The notes: a model not told the origin generated them from the sequence alone. A DNA stretch of 64,000 bases from Dyella thiooxydans (GCF_001641285.1 NZ_CP014841.1:4056501-4120500); one strand, 5' to 3'. Positions 43,324 through 53,596 are shown, numbered from the stretch's first letter. Program-made: numbers and translations.

Positions 43324-46233
43324 TCAGCCGAGCTTGGCCGCCTGCTCGCGCAGCGCAGCCAGCGTGGTGTTCCAGTCGACGATGCGCTGGCGCTCCTGCG
43401 CCACCACCTCGGCCGGCGCATTGGCGACGAAGTTGGCGTTGCCGAGCTTGCCCTCGCACTTCTTGATCTCGCCCTCGATGCGGCCGATCTCCTTGGCCAG
43501 GCGCACCTTCTCGGCGGTGAGGTCGATCAGGCCGGCCAGCGGGATCAGCACGCGCAGGCTGCCGACCACCGCGGCCGCAGCAGCCGGCTCGTCGGCACCG
43601 GCCTCGATCCACTGCGGTGGCTCGACGCGGGCGAGGAAGGCGATCTGCGTGGCGAACTTGGCTGCGCGGGCGCGATCGGAGGCGTCGCCGTCGGCGAGCA
43701 GCAGCGGGATCGTCTTGCCCGGCGCGATGTTCATCTCCGCGCGGATCCTGCGCACGCCGGAGAGCACCGCCTTGAACCACTCGATCTCCGCCGTGGCGGC
43801 CTCGTCGGCGGCGATGGCGTCGGCCTGCGGCCAGGGGCGCAGGATCAGCTCGGCCTCGGTCAGCCCCAGCTTCGGACCCACCGATTGCCAGATTTCTTCC
43901 GTGATGAACGGGATGATCGGGTGCAGCGCGCGCAGCACGGTCTCCAGTACCACCAGCAGGGTGTGGCGGGTGGAGGCGGCCGCGGTGGCGTCGTCGCCGT
44001 TGAGCGCCGGCTTGGACAGCTCCAGGAACCAGTCGCAGTACTCGTTCCAGACGAACTCGTACAGCGCCTGCGCGAGCAGGTCGAAGCGGTAGCTGGTGAA
44101 GTGCTGCTCGACCTCGCCCAGGGTCTGCTTCAGGCGGGTCAGGATCCAGCGCTCGGCCTCGGTGGCCGGGCCGCCGGTCGGGGCCTCGATGCGCCCCTCG
44201 GGGAGGTTCATCAGCACGAAGCGGGCGGCGTTCCACAGCTTGTTGCAGAACGCCTTGTAGCCCTCGGCGCGCTTGATGTCGAAGTTGATCGTGCGGCTGT
44301 AGCTGGCCAGCGCGGCGAAGGTGAAGCGCAGCGCGTCGGTACCGATCGCGGTGATGCCGTCGGGGTAGTCGCGGCGCACGCGCTTCTCGACCTTCTCGCG
44401 TTCCTGCGGTAGCAGCAGGCTCTTGGTCGACTTGGCCACCAGCGGGTCCAGTGCGATGCCGTCGATCAGGTCCAGCGGGTCCAGCGTGTTGCCCTTGGAC
44501 TTGGACATCTTCTGGCCTTCGGCATCGCGCACGATGGCGTTGATGTACACCTCGCGGAACGGCACGCGGCCGGTGAAATACTTGGTCGCCATCACCATGC
44601 GGGCGACCCAGAAGAAGATGATGTCGAAGCCGGTGACCAGCACCGCGCTGGGCAGGAACTGCTGGTCCTGCGCCCAGTTCGCGACCACCTCGCCACGCTC
44701 GTTGGTGACCGGGCCGTCCAGCGGCCAGCCCAGGGTGGAGAACGGCCACAGCGCCGAGCTGAACCAGGTGTCGAGCACGTCCTCGTCGCGGCGCAGCGCG
44801 CCGACCGGCGCGGTGGCGGCGTGTGCGACCGCGTCGGCCTCGTCCTCGCCGACGAAGATGTTGCCGGCCTCGTCGTACCACGCCGGGATCTGGTGGCCCC
44901 ACCAGAGCTGTCGGCTGACGCACCAGTCCTGGATGTTCTCCAGCCACTGCGTGTAGGTGGTGCTCCAGTTCTCCGGCACGAACTTGATGTCGCCGCCGCG
45001 CACCGCTTCGAGCGCCGGCTCGGTGATCGCCTTGCGCCCACCCGGGCGGCCGTCGGGCAGGGTGTCGCGGGTGAGGTCGAGGAACCACTGGTCGGTGAGC
45101 ATCGGCTCGATCACCACGCCCGAGCGCTGGCTCACCGGCACCTTCAGCTTGTGCGGCTTGGTCTCGACCAGCAGGCCTTGTGCTTCCAGATCGGCCAGCA
45201 CCGCCCTGCGGGCATCAAACCGGTCCAGACCCTGGTACTTCGCCGGGATTCCGATGTCTGTCGCGGTATCGAAATAGTTCGAGCGGGCTCGCTTCGCTCC
45301 GACTTTCGAGCTCCGCGCAGCCCAGTCGCTGTCACTGATGACCTTCCCATCCAGCGTGAAGATGTTGAACTGGGGCAGTGACTTTCGTTGCCCCATCGCG
45401 TAGTCGTTGAAATCGTGCGCGGGGGTGATCTTCACGCAGCCGGTGCCGAACTCGCGGTCGACGTAGTCGTCGGCGATCACCGGGATCTGCCGGCCGGTCA
45501 GCGGCAAGGTGAGGCTCTTGCCGACCAGGTGGGCATAGCGCTCGTCCTCCGGATGCACCGCCACGGCGACGTCGCCGAGCATGGTTTCCGGACGGGTGGT
45601 GGCGACCACCAGGCTCTCGTCGCTGCCGGTGACCGGATAGCGGATCGACCACAGGTGGCCGTCGCGCTCGACGTTGTCCACCTCCAGGTCGGACACCGCA
45701 GTGCCCAGCGCCGGGTCCCAGTTGACCAGGCGGTTGCCGCGGTAGATCAGGCCGGCGCGGTACCAGTCGACGAACACCTTGCGCACGGCGGCCGACAGGC
45801 CCTCGTCCATGGTGAAGCGCTCGCGCGACCAGTCGGCGGCCACGCCCAGGCGGCGCATCTGGCGGGTGATGGTGGAGCCGGACTCCTCCTTCCACTCCCA
45901 CACGCGCTCGACGAAGGCCTCGCGGCCCAGGTCGTGGCGGCTCCTGCCCTCGGCGGCGAGCTGGTTCTCGACGATCTTCTGCGTGGCGATGCCGGCATGG
46001 TCGGTGCCGACCTGCCACAGCGTGTTCATGCCGCGCATGCGCTGGTAGCGCACCAGCATGTCCATCACCGTCTGCTGGAAGGCATGGCCCATGTGCAGGG
46101 TGCCGGTGACGTTCGGCGGCGGCAGCAGGATGCAGTACGGATCGCCCTGGCCGGACGGCTTGAACACGCCGCTGGCCTCCCAGCGGGCATACCAGGTGGA
46201 CTCGATCTGGGCGGGTTCGAAGCTCTTTTCCAT
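43324..46233 (-). CDS. valS: Valyl-tRNA synthetase
   Basis: 969 residues from ATG 46233. Class Ia enzyme: HIGH-type signature [15 protein letters not shown] near residue 40, the CP1 editing domain in the middle, the DWCISRQ-type [15 protein letters not shown] block, KMSKS loop [10 protein letters not shown], and the C-terminal coiled-coil arm ([20 protein letters not shown]) special to ValRS. Charges tRNA-Val and hydrolyses Thr-tRNA-Val. In the editing-domain region between FNIFTLDG and [11 protein letters not shown] there are 32 residues, about ten more than in E. coli, with basic wording ([12 protein letters not shown]) unlike its surroundings. The reading frame is intact. Confidence 0.97.
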   Translation of the reverse strand: MEKSFEPAQIESTWYARWEASGVFKPSGQGDPYCILLPPPNVTGTLHMGHAFQQTVMDMLVRYQRMRGMNTLWQVGTDHAGIATQKIVENQLAAEGRSRHDLGREAFVERVWEWKEESGSTITRQMRRLGVAADWSRERFTMDEGLSAAVRKVFVDWYRAGLIYRGNRLVNWDPALGTAVSDLEVDNVERDGHLWSIRYPVTGSDESLVVATTRPETMLGDVAVAVHPEDERYAHLVGKSLTLPLTGRQIPVIADDYVDREFGTGCVKITPAHDFNDYAMGQRKSLPQFNIFTLDGKVISDSDWAARSSKVGAKRARSNYFDTATDIGIPAKYQGLDRFDARRAVLADLEAQGLLVETKPHKLKVPVSQRSGVVIEPMLTDQWFLDLTRDTLPDGRPGGRKAITEPALEAVRGGDIKFVPENWSTTYTQWLENIQDWCVSRQLWWGHQIPAWYDEAGNIFVGEDEADAVAHAATAPVGALRRDEDVLDTWFSSALWPFSTLGWPLDGPVTNERGEVVANWAQDQQFLPSAVLVTGFDIIFFWVARMVMATKYFTGRVPFREVYINAIVRDAEGQKMSKSKGNTLDPLDLIDGIALDPLVAKSTKSLLLPQEREKVEKRVRRDYPDGITAIGTDALRFTFAALASYSRTINFDIKRAEGYKAFCNKLWNAARFVLMNLPEGRIEAPTGGPATEAERWILTRLKQTLGEVEQHFTSYRFDLLAQALYEFVWNEYCDWFLELSKPALNGDDATAAASTRHTLLVVLETVLRALHPIIPFITEEIWQSVGPKLGLTEAELILRPWPQADAIAADEAATAEIEWFKAVLSGVRRIRAEMNIAPGKTIPLLLADGDASDRARAAKFATQIAFLARVEPPQWIEAGADEPAAAAAVVGSLRVLIPLAGLIDLTAEKVRLAKEIGRIEGEIKKCEGKLGNANFVANAPAEVVAQERQRIVDWNTTLAALREQAAKLG

Positions 46234-46452
46234 GGGGACTCGCTGGCGGCGCGCAGCGGATGCCGCGCGCAGGTTGGACGCAAAGGCGGCCATTGTACGG
46301 GCCCGACCCGGGGCTGCCAAAACGCGGCCGTCACGGTCGAAGCGTGCGCCGGATGCGCTTCCCGGGGTAGCGGGAGTGCCAGAATCGGGCCCGTGCGGAC
46401 GGTCCGCCGGGAACAGGGTGTGGTTGTGAAGTCAGTGGAACAGGGGCGGCGC

Positions 46453-47376
46453 ATGCCGCGGTCGCGGGTCTGGCAGGTGGTGTTGCTGGGGGTGCTGTTG
46501 GCTCTGCCCGTGCTGCGGGCACGGGCCGTCGTGCCGGCCATGCCCGGCTGGCAGGCGGTGTTCAGCGACGACTTCAACGGCGCGGCCGGGCAGCGGCCCG
46601 ATCCGGCGCGCTGGAAGTTCGACCTCGGCCACAACTACCCGGGCGGTCCGGCGCACTGGGGCACCCACGAGGTGCAGCGCTACACCGACGACCCGGCCAA
46701 CGTCAGCCTGGACGGTCGCGGTCATCTGCGGATCACCCCGCTGCGCGGGCCCGATGGCGAGTGGACCTCGGCGCGTATCGAGACCTGGCGCGACGATTTC
46801 CGCCCGCCGGAGGGCGGCGTGCTGCGCATGGAGGCCCGCCTGCGCATGCCGCAGGTCAGCGGCGAGGCGGCGCTGGGCTACTGGCCGGCCTTCTGGGCAC
46901 TGGGCGAAAGCTTCCGCCGTCTCGGCATCTGGCCGCAGTCCGGCGAGTTCGACATCATGGAGAACGTCAACGGGCTGAACCTGGTGTGGGGCACCCTGCA
47001 CTGCGGGGTGATTCCGGATGGCCCCTGTGACGAGCCCAACGGCATCGGCCAGCACGCTGCCTGCGAGGGTCCCAGCTGCCAGGACGGCTTCCACACCTTC
47101 ACCTTCGAATGGGACCGCAGCGTCGTGCCGGAGGCGCTGCGCTGGTACCTCGACGGCAAGTTGTACGGCGTGATCACCCGCGACCGGCTGCCGCCGGTCA
47201 CCTGGCAGCAGATCACCGGCCAGCGCGGCTATTTCCTGCTGCTGGATGTGGCGATGGGCGGCGACTTCGCCTATGCCATCTCCGGTGGGCGCGACACCCC
47301 GACGTCGGCCACCGAGCCCGGCCACCCGATGGTGGTGGACTACGTGGCGGTGTGGACCCGCACCGGCTCGCCCTGA
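46453..47376 (+). CDS. Secreted glycoside hydrolase family 16 protein (beta-1,3-glucanase-like)
   Basis: 307 residues from ATG 46453, giving signal peptide VWQVVLLGVLLALPVLRARA; in-frame GTG codons at 46420 and 46426 are alternatives. The catalytic signature is SGEFDIMEN (nucleophile and acid/base in the E-x-D-x2-E arrangement), preceded by YWPAFWALG and followed by the FHTFTFEWDRS...RWYLDGK strands typical of GH16 laminarinases. It would cleave beta-1,3/1,4-glucans such as laminarin or fungal wall glucan outside the cell. Its 3' end overlaps the convergent CheW-repeat gene by 37 bases. Confidence 0.92.
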   Translation: MPRSRVWQVVLLGVLLALPVLRARAVVPAMPGWQAVFSDDFNGAAGQRPDPARWKFDLGHNYPGGPAHWGTHEVQRYTDDPANVSLDGRGHLRITPLRGPDGEWTSARIETWRDDFRPPEGGVLRMEARLRMPQVSGEAALGYWPAFWALGESFRRLGIWPQSGEFDIMENVNGLNLVWGTLHCGVIPDGPCDEPNGIGQHAACEGPSCQDGFHTFTFEWDRSVVPEALRWYLDGKLYGVITRDRLPPVTWQQITGQRGYFLLLDVAMGGDFAYAISGGRDTPTSATEPGHPMVVDYVAVWTRTGSP

Positions 47377-48884
47377 GCGTCCGCGGTGCCGGCAATCCGC
47401 TGCAGCAGCGGCGTGGCGTCCAGCAGCAGCACGGTGCCGTGCTCGGGCAGTTCGGCCACCTCGTGCAGGTCCCGTTGCAGCTCGGGATGCAGGTGGTGCG
47501 AGACCAGCGCCGGCACCCGCAGTTTTTCGGCGCGGTCGATGCCCAGGATGCTCTGCACCGAGTCGGCCACCAGGCCGTACTTCGCGCAGGCGTGGTCGAC
47601 GATGAGGATCCTGCATGCCGCTGGATCGGCGGCGGCCTCCATGCCGTAGAGCGTGCGCAGGTCGATCACGGTGATCAGCTTCTGCCGCAGGTTCAGCACG
47701 CCGCGCACGAAAGCCGGTGCGCCGGGCGGACGCATCAGTGACGGGTCGTAGTCGATCACTTCGCACAACTGCTCGATGCGCAGGCCCATCAGGCGGTCGA
47801 GCCGGAAGGTCACCCAGGTCTCGCGCAGGCGCCGCTGGCCGGCCTGCGCCGCGGCTGCCTCGTCCGCAGCCACCAGGTAGAGATCGCGATGTCCGGTGGC
47901 CAGGTGGGCCAGGAACGGATCGGCATGCAGCGCCGGTGCGTCGACCAGGGCCAGGTCGTCCTGGTCGCTGTCCTGGCGGCTGATGCAGCCGGCAACCAGT
48001 CCGGTCTGCCCCTCGATCGGCGGCATCGGCAGCACCTGGGCATCGAGGTAGCCGACGATGCTGTCGACCTCGTCGACCCGCAGGCCGAGGTAGGACTCGT
48101 CCTGGCGCAGTACCAGCACCCGCCGCAGGTCCCCGCCATCGTCCGCGGCCGTCTCGGTTGCGTCACTGGCCAGACCGAGGAAGCGGGCGAAGTCGATCAC
48201 CGGTACCGGGCGGCCACGCAGGTGTACGCGGCCCAGGCAACGATCGTCGGCGAGCACCGAGTGCTCCAGTGCGGGCAGCCGGATGATTTCGTGGATCGCC
48301 GCCATCGGCAGGGCCATGTGGCGGCCGCCGGCACGGAACGACACCGCCTGGCGCCGACGTCCCTGGGCCAGGCGACGCTGGCGCGCCTGCTCGGCCAGGT
48401 CCGGGTTCAGCACCTGCGGCAGGCCGGGGAGCCGGGTCAGTGCGTCGGCCGAGAGCACCTGCAGGATGCGCTCGCCCAGGTGGAACGCGCTTTCGATCAG
48501 GCCCAGCGACTCGCTGCCGTGCCGGAACGGCACCACCTGGCCGGCCGGCAGCCGCAGCATTTCGCCGGTGCGGTCGAACAGCACGCCCAGTCGCGCCTCG
48601 CCGCTGGCGACCACGGCGATGCGTGCGTCGCTGCGATCGGCCGCTTCGGCCAGCCCCATGAACCGGCCGAGGTCGGCCAGCGGGATCAGCATGCCGCGCA
48701 GGTTGAACAGGCCGAGCAGGTGCGGCGGTGCCAGTGGCACGCGGGTGATCGCGGCGGGAAAGGGCACGACTTCCTGCAGCGCGCCGATCGGCAGCGCCAG
48801 TTCGAATTCGCCCAGATGGAACGAGCCGAACAGCTGCATCGCGTCCTGCGGGGCGGGGGAGGGCGGAGCGGCCGGACTGTCCAT
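47340..48884 (-). CDS. Protein with three tandem CheW domains
   Basis: 514 residues, three times the length of ordinary CheW. Domain 1 (about 16-155) contains LLGLFNLRGMLIPLADL; domain 2 (about 175-325) contains LGRVHLRGRPVPVIDF; domain 3 (about 350-505) contains VRGVLNLRQKLITVIDL. These are the three strand-turn cores of the CheW fold. CheW couples receptors to CheA; a triple form could bridge several receptors or kinases, which is inference. Domains differ strongly from each other, so the triplication is old. It ends the chemosensory operon and its stop lies inside the 3' end of the GH16 gene. Confidence 0.92.
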   Translation of the reverse strand: MDSPAAPPSPAPQDAMQLFGSFHLGEFELALPIGALQEVVPFPAAITRVPLAPPHLLGLFNLRGMLIPLADLGRFMGLAEAADRSDARIAVVASGEARLGVLFDRTGEMLRLPAGQVVPFRHGSESLGLIESAFHLGERILQVLSADALTRLPGLPQVLNPDLAEQARQRRLAQGRRRQAVSFRAGGRHMALPMAAIHEIIRLPALEHSVLADDRCLGRVHLRGRPVPVIDFARFLGLASDATETAADDGGDLRRVLVLRQDESYLGLRVDEVDSIVGYLDAQVLPMPPIEGQTGLVAGCISRQDSDQDDLALVDAPALHADPFLAHLATGHRDLYLVAADEAAAAQAGQRRLRETWVTFRLDRLMGLRIEQLCEVIDYDPSLMRPPGAPAFVRGVLNLRQKLITVIDLRTLYGMEAAADPAACRILIVDHACAKYGLVADSVQSILGIDRAEKLRVPALVSHHLHPELQRDLHEVAELPEHGTVLLLDATPLLQRIAGTADAQGEPVRVHTAT

Positions 48885-48896
48885 GCGCGGGCTTCC

Positions 48897-49370
48897 TCAG
48901 TCGATGCGTTCGAAGGTACGCACCGAGTACTGCCGGGTGCGGCAGTCGATGCTCAGTTGGCGGCCGTGGGTGCCGCCGGTGTCGGTGTGCACGACGCGGA
49001 TGCCGGCCCGGGCCAGCAGGCGTTGCGCCATCTGCGTGTTCTGCTCGCCGATCAGGCCGTAAGGCGCCGGCCGGTCGTGCCTGACCATGCAGGCGCCGCC
49101 GGCGACGACGGCCTCGAGCTGGCCGTAGTCGGCCGGTTCGGCGCCGATCAGGCGCAACAGGGCGGGCAGTGTGTCGGTGACGTACTTGGCCGAGGGCTGC
49201 CCCTGGCCGCTGGGCGGTTCGGGCAGCAGGCAGTGCGCCAGCGCGCAGCGCTCGCGCTGGTGCCAGAGCAGGCCGATGCCGACGCAGGAGCCCAGCGTGG
49301 TGCGCAGGATCTCGTGGCCGTGGCCGGCGCGCATCTCGCACATCTTCACGTGGACGTCGCAGCCGTTCAC
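48897..49370 (-). CDS. cheD: Chemoreceptor glutamine deamidase CheD
   Basis: 157 residues from GTG 49370, which overlaps the cheR stop (GTGA). The family core LRTTLGSCVGIGL carries the catalytic Cys, followed by the histidine in CALAHCLLP. The later VVAGGACMV, IGEQNTQMAQRLL and HTDTGGTHGRQLSID segments complete the fold. CheD deamidates Gln in receptor methylation helices so that CheR and CheB can act on them. Without the GTG start the frame would run on through cheR as a shadow. Confidence 0.93.
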   Translation of the reverse strand: MNGCDVHVKMCEMRAGHGHEILRTTLGSCVGIGLLWHQRERCALAHCLLPEPPSGQGQPSAKYVTDTLPALLRLIGAEPADYGQLEAVVAGGACMVRHDRPAPYGLIGEQNTQMAQRLLARAGIRVVHTDTGGTHGRQLSIDCRTRQYSVRTFERID

Positions 49371-50203
49371 ACCGGCGGACGATCGTTGCGGTAGATCAGC
49401 GGCTGCTGGTAGGCGAAGCCGGTGCGCAGGCGGTTGAGCGATTCGGACTCGCCCACCAGCAGCACGGCCCGGGGCGACATCGACTGGCGCACGTTCTCCA
49501 GTACCGTCTCCTGGCCGGACTCGTCGAAGTAGATCAACACATTGCGCAACAGCACCAGGTCGAAGCGGGTGGGCTCCTCCAGTCGCTGGTACAGGTTGTG
49601 CGTGCGGAAATTCACCGCCGCGCGGAGCATGGGCGAGGCGGTGTAGACCTCGTCGACGCCGAGGAAATACTTCTCCAGCATCGCCGGGCGCACCTTGCGC
49701 AGGCCGTCGATGTTGCGGCCCAGATAGTGGCCCGCGCGCCCGGTTTCCAGCACGCCGGCAGCGATGTCGGTGCCCAGGATGCGGTAGCGGAAGTCCGGAT
49801 GCTTCTCGCGGAACTCCTCGCACAGCATCGCCAGCGAGTAGGCCTCCTCGCCGGTGGAGGCGGCCGCCGACCAGATCTGCAGCGCATCGCCCGGATGGGC
49901 GGCGTGCCAGGCCGGCAGGAAGCCGTGCCACAGGTAGTCCCAGATCCGTGGCGTGCGGAAGAACGAGGTCTCGTTGGTGGTGACCAGGTCGATGAACCGG
50001 CCGACCTCGTCGTTGGAGCTGTCCAGCACGGCGAGGTAATCGCCGTAGTTCGACAGCGACAGCGCCTGCAGGCGCCGGCGCAGGCGGCCCTGCAGCAGGG
50101 TCCACTTGCGCTCGGCCATGGCAATGCCGGTGTGCCGGCGCACCCGGGCGAACAATGCCGCCTGGATGGCCGGATCGACGGTGACCTCGGTCTCGAGCAT
50201 CAT
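49367..50203 (-). CDS. cheR: Chemotaxis protein methyltransferase CheR
   Basis: 278 residues. The N-terminal helical domain (RRHTGIAMAERKWTLLQGRLRRRL) precedes the SAM-binding domain with TTNETSFFRTP, W-S-A-A-A-S-T-G-E-E-A-Y-S, ILGTDIA, and VLLRNVLIYFD. It methylates glutamates on the receptor encoded 12 bases upstream. GGAG lies seven bases before the ATG. No pentapeptide-binding beta-insert peculiarities can be judged by eye. Confidence 0.95.
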   Translation of the reverse strand: MMLETEVTVDPAIQAALFARVRRHTGIAMAERKWTLLQGRLRRRLQALSLSNYGDYLAVLDSSNDEVGRFIDLVTTNETSFFRTPRIWDYLWHGFLPAWHAAHPGDALQIWSAAASTGEEAYSLAMLCEEFREKHPDFRYRILGTDIAAGVLETGRAGHYLGRNIDGLRKVRPAMLEKYFLGVDEVYTASPMLRAAVNFRTHNLYQRLEEPTRFDLVLLRNVLIYFDESGQETVLENVRQSMSPRAVLLVGESESLNRLRTGFAYQQPLIYRNDRPPV

Positions 50204-50215
50204 CGGTTCGCTCCG

Positions 50216-51913
50216 TTACACCGCGAAATGGTTGACGGTGGTGTTGAGTCCACTCGCTTCCTGCATCAGCTCGCCGCAGGCGCGGGCGATGTTGTCGCAG
50301 GTGGCGGCGGTCTTTTCGGTCTCTTCGGCGATGTGCTGCACGGCATTGGCCACTTCACGGGCGGCCACGGCCTGCTCCTCGGCGCCGCAGGAGATCTCCG
50401 ACATGGCCTGGGTGGTGCGGGCCACGCCGAACACGATCTTGTCGAAGGCCTCCGCCGCTTCCCTGGAGATTTCGCTGCCCTGGGCGACGCGTCGGGTCGA
50501 CTCGGTGATCAGCTTGGAGATCTCCTTGGCGGCCTGCGAGGAACGTTCGGCCAGCTTGCGCACCTCGTCGGCGACCACCGAGAAACCCAGCCCGTGCTCG
50601 CCGGCGCGGGCGGCTTCGATCGCCGCGTTGAAGGCCAGCAGGTTGGTCTGGCTGGCGATCTCGCCGATCACCTTGATGATCTCGCCGATGTCCTCGGACG
50701 ACTTGTTGATCAGTCCCATCGCCTCGATCGACTTGTCGATCGCCTTGGCGCCGCGCTCGGCTTCGAGCTGGGTGTCCTTGGCCAGCAGGTCGGCGTTGCG
50801 GGCATTGCCGGCAATCGAGTTGATCGACGCGGTGAGCTCCTCGATGGTGGCGTTCATCTCCTCCACCGTGGCGCCCAGCAACTGCGCGCCGCTGGCCATG
50901 GAATTGGACTCCCCGGCGATCTCGGTCGAGGCCTGCGAGAAATGGCTGGCGCCGCCGATCACCTGGGCGATCACGTGGCGCAGGTCGCCCATCATCTGGC
51001 GGATGCCCGCGGCGAGCTGATCGATCGGCTCGTCGCCCTCGAGGGTGATCTCGCCGGTGAGGTCGCCCGCGGCCGCCTTGCGGACGGTGTCGAGCAACAG
51101 GTCGACCTTGCGCTGGTCCTCGGCGGCACGGCGCTTGACCGATTCCTCCAGTTCCACCTGGGCGGTGATGTCGGTGGCGAACTTGACCACCTTCTGCAGG
51201 CGGCCGGCCGAGTCGTACACCGGGTTGTAGCTGGCCTGCAGCCAGATCGGGCGACCGCCCTTGCCGACGCGGTGATACCGCCCCGAGTCGAACTCGCCGC
51301 TGCGCAGCTTTTCCCAGAAGGCGGTGTATTCGGGACTGGCCGCATGCGCCTCGTCGCAGAACATGCGGTGGTGCTTGCCGGCGATCTCCTCCAGCGTGTA
51401 GCCCACGGTGGCGAGGAAGTTGGCGTTGGCGACCAGTACGTGGCCGGAAGGATCGAACTCGATCACTGCCTGCGACTTGTCCAGCGCCGCCATCTTGCCC
51501 TGCACCTCGGCGGCCTGGTTGCGCGATGCGGTAATGTCGGTGGCGAACTTGATCACCTTGAACGGCTTGCCGTGGCTGTCCAGCACCGGGTTGTAGGAGG
51601 CATTGATCCACACCTCGCGGCCGTCCGCGGCGATACGCTTGTATTCGCCCTTGTCGAATTTGCCGCTGGCCAGCCGTTCCCAGAATTTCCGGTATTCGGC
51701 ACTGGCGGCGTGGTCCGGATCGCAGAACATGCGGTGATGCTTGCCCTGCACGTCGCCCAGCGTGTACCCCATCAGCGCGAGGAAGTTGTCGTTCGCATCG
51801 AGAATCTTGCCCTTGAGGTCGAACTCGATCACGGCCTGCACGCGGTTCAGCGCGTCGCTGAGTGCACGCATTTCCTGCAGTTCCAACTGCGGTTCGGGTA
51901 GTTCCTTGCCCAT
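50216..51913 (-). CDS. Cytoplasmic PAS-PAS methyl-accepting chemotaxis protein (BdlA-like)
   Basis: 565 residues, no membrane helix. Two PAS domains (about 20-135 and 140-260) are obvious internal duplicates: each has a G-x2-HHRMFCD motif and ends in FATDITA. A signalling coiled coil follows from about 290, with the receptor hairpin tip [20 protein letters not shown] and [18 protein letters not shown]. The layout is that of Pseudomonas BdlA, a redox- or energy-sensing receptor implicated in biofilm dispersal. First gene of the MCP-cheR-cheD-triple CheW operon; AGAGGAAA precedes the ATG. Confidence 0.95.
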   Translation of the reverse strand: MGKELPEPQLELQEMRALSDALNRVQAVIEFDLKGKILDANDNFLALMGYTLGDVQGKHHRMFCDPDHAASAEYRKFWERLASGKFDKGEYKRIAADGREVWINASYNPVLDSHGKPFKVIKFATDITASRNQAAEVQGKMAALDKSQAVIEFDPSGHVLVANANFLATVGYTLEEIAGKHHRMFCDEAHAASPEYTAFWEKLRSGEFDSGRYHRVGKGGRPIWLQASYNPVYDSAGRLQKVVKFATDITAQVELEESVKRRAAEDQRKVDLLLDTVRKAAAGDLTGEITLEGDEPIDQLAAGIRQMMGDLRHVIAQVIGGASHFSQASTEIAGESNSMASGAQLLGATVEEMNATIEELTASINSIAGNARNADLLAKDTQLEAERGAKAIDKSIEAMGLINKSSEDIGEIIKVIGEIASQTNLLAFNAAIEAARAGEHGLGFSVVADEVRKLAERSSQAAKEISKLITESTRRVAQGSEISREAAEAFDKIVFGVARTTQAMSEISCGAEEQAVAAREVANAVQHIAEETEKTAATCDNIARACGELMQEASGLNTTVNHFAV

Positions 51914-52165
51914 GGTGTTTTCCTCTCGCTTCGGGTCGGTACACCTGAAGGGAAACGGGCTGGATGCCGGCGACGGCCAGTGGCGGTGTGCCCGGGGCGG
52001 CGCACGGGGTCACACCGGCCGGTCGCTGATGCAGTCGGTCCTTCACGGTTGAACGTCGCAGGAGGCGAGCGGGAGCCCTGTCGCGCCCGCCCGTCCTTCT
52101 GACGAGGGGTTATCGACGTGAGCGGCGCCGGACTTGAGGTGGTCCGGAGTGCTGGGTCAGCGGCA

Positions 52166-52187
52166 TTTTGTGACGCAGATCACTTTG
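52166..52187. promoter_or_regulatory. Candidate CRP/Clp-type site upstream of the chemosensory operon
   Basis: TGTGACGCAGATCACT fits the CRP-family pattern TGTGA-N6-TCACA with one mismatch, and the 22-base window matches the E. coli CRP consensus at about 14 positions. It overlaps the hemE stop codon and lies about 255 bases upstream of the receptor start, within the 266-base gap 51914-52179, which holds no gene. The distance makes function uncertain. Confidence 0.4.
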
Positions 52188-53250
52188 TGCGCAGGGCGCG
52201 ACCGTAGGCATGCACTTCGTCGACCAGCGCGGCGACGTGGTCCGGATCGACCTCCGGCGTGATGCCGTGGCCGAGGTTGAACACGTGGCCCGGGTGGTTG
52301 CCGTAGCTGTCCAGCACGGCGCGCGCCTCGCGGCGGATCACGTCCGGCCCGGCGCGCAGGATCGCCGGATCCAGGTTGCCCTGGAGTGCGACCCGGCCGG
52401 CCACCGCGCGGCGGGCATCGGCGAGGTCGATGGTCCAGTCCACGCCGAGCGCGGCGCAGCCGGTGTCGGCCATCGTCGCCAGGTGCTGCCCGGCACCCTT
52501 GGAGAACAGGATCGTGGGCAGCTCGCGGGCCACCGGGTCGGCCTGCAGCAGGTCGATCACCTGCGCCATGTAGCGCAGTGAGAACTCGCGGAACGGGGCC
52601 GGGCCGAGCAGGCCGCCCCAGGTGTCGAACACCATCAGCGCCTGCGCGCCGGCATGTGCCTGGGCGATCAGGTAGGCCGCCACGGCGCGCGCCAGCGTGT
52701 CGAGCAGGCGATGGGCGACGGCCGGCTCGTTCCAGCACATCGCCTTGAGCGTGGCGAAGTCGCGCGAGCCGTGGCCTTCGACCATGTAGCAGGCCAGCGT
52801 CCACGGGCTGCCGGAAAAACCGATCAGCGGCACGCGGCCGTCCAGCTCCTTGCGGATCAGGCGCACCGCATCCATCACGTAGCGCAGCTCGCCGTCCATG
52901 TCGGGCACGGCCAGCTTGTCGATCGCGGCGGCGTCGCGCACCGGGTGGGCGAACTGCGGGCCCTCGCCGGCGGCGAAGGACAGGCCAAGGCCCATCGCAT
53001 CGGGAATGGTCAGGATGTCGGAGAACAGGATCGCCGCGTCCAGCTCGAACCGCGCCAGCGGCTGCAGCGTGACCTCGCAGGCGAACTCCGGGTGCTGTGC
53101 CAGCCCCATGAAACTGCCGGCGCGGGCGCGGGTGGCGCGGTATTCCGGCAGGTAGCGGCCGGCCTGGCGCATCACCCAGATCGGCGTGGTGTCGGTGGGC
53201 TCGCGCCGCAGCGCACGCAGGAAGCGGTCGTTCTTCAGGGGAGTGGTCAT
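52180..53250 (-). CDS. hemE: Uroporphyrinogen decarboxylase
   Basis: 356 residues from ATG 53250. Removes four carboxyls from uroporphyrinogen III to give coproporphyrinogen III in haem synthesis. The N-terminal signature [14 protein letters not shown], the [13 protein letters not shown] segment with the catalytic Asp, [15 protein letters not shown], and [13 protein letters not shown] near the end are all present. No cofactor is needed. The WGR-domain gene lies five bases upstream and is probably co-transcribed. Confidence 0.97.
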   Translation of the reverse strand: MTTPLKNDRFLRALRREPTDTTPIWVMRQAGRYLPEYRATRARAGSFMGLAQHPEFACEVTLQPLARFELDAAILFSDILTIPDAMGLGLSFAAGEGPQFAHPVRDAAAIDKLAVPDMDGELRYVMDAVRLIRKELDGRVPLIGFSGSPWTLACYMVEGHGSRDFATLKAMCWNEPAVAHRLLDTLARAVAAYLIAQAHAGAQALMVFDTWGGLLGPAPFREFSLRYMAQVIDLLQADPVARELPTILFSKGAGQHLATMADTGCAALGVDWTIDLADARRAVAGRVALQGNLDPAILRAGPDVIRREARAVLDSYGNHPGHVFNLGHGITPEVDPDHVAALVDEVHAYGRALRTK

Positions 53251-53255
53251 GACGG

Positions 53256-53516
53256 TCACCGGCCGTAGGGGCCGTCGAGGCCCTGGCTGAACATCACGCG
53301 GTAGCCGCGCTTGAGTTGTGCATCGCGGGCCTTCTCGAACGCGGCGATCGCCGCCTCGCGTTCGAGGAACTGCTCGCGCTTGAGCGTGGCCTTGCCACCC
53401 TGCGTGCCGGTCTCGCGGTACAGCGTCCAGCCGCCGAGCAGATCCTGCTCGAGCACGATCTGGACGTAGCGCGGCGCTTCGGCCGCGGCAGGCGGAGTTT
53501 GCAGATAGAGGCGCAT
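53256..53516 (-). CDS. Small WGR-domain protein
   Basis: 86 residues consisting almost entirely of one WGR-like domain: [40 protein letters not shown] and the closing KRGYRVMF fit the domain's beta-sheet plus helix pattern, though the W-G-R triplet itself is not literal. WGR domains are nucleic-acid-binding modules best known from PARPs. Small stand-alone bacterial versions have no agreed role. Its coupling with hemE (five-base gap) is noteworthy. Confidence 0.78.
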   Translation of the reverse strand: MRLYLQTPPAAAEAPRYVQIVLEQDLLGGWTLYRETGTQGGKATLKREQFLEREAAIAAFEKARDAQLKRGYRVMFSQGLDGPYGR

Positions 53517-53596
53517 GGCGTAGGAGGATGGAAGTGGCAGCGAAGGGCCGCAAACCCCTCATTCTAGGGGGCGTGGGCGTCGGTAGCGAGCTTGGG

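Noticed and set aside
50355-52046. Overlapping 563-codon frame on the same strand as the chemoreceptor
   Set aside because: It is a Gly/Arg/Gln-rich shadow in another frame of the receptor gene, which itself has two PAS domains and a full signalling domain.
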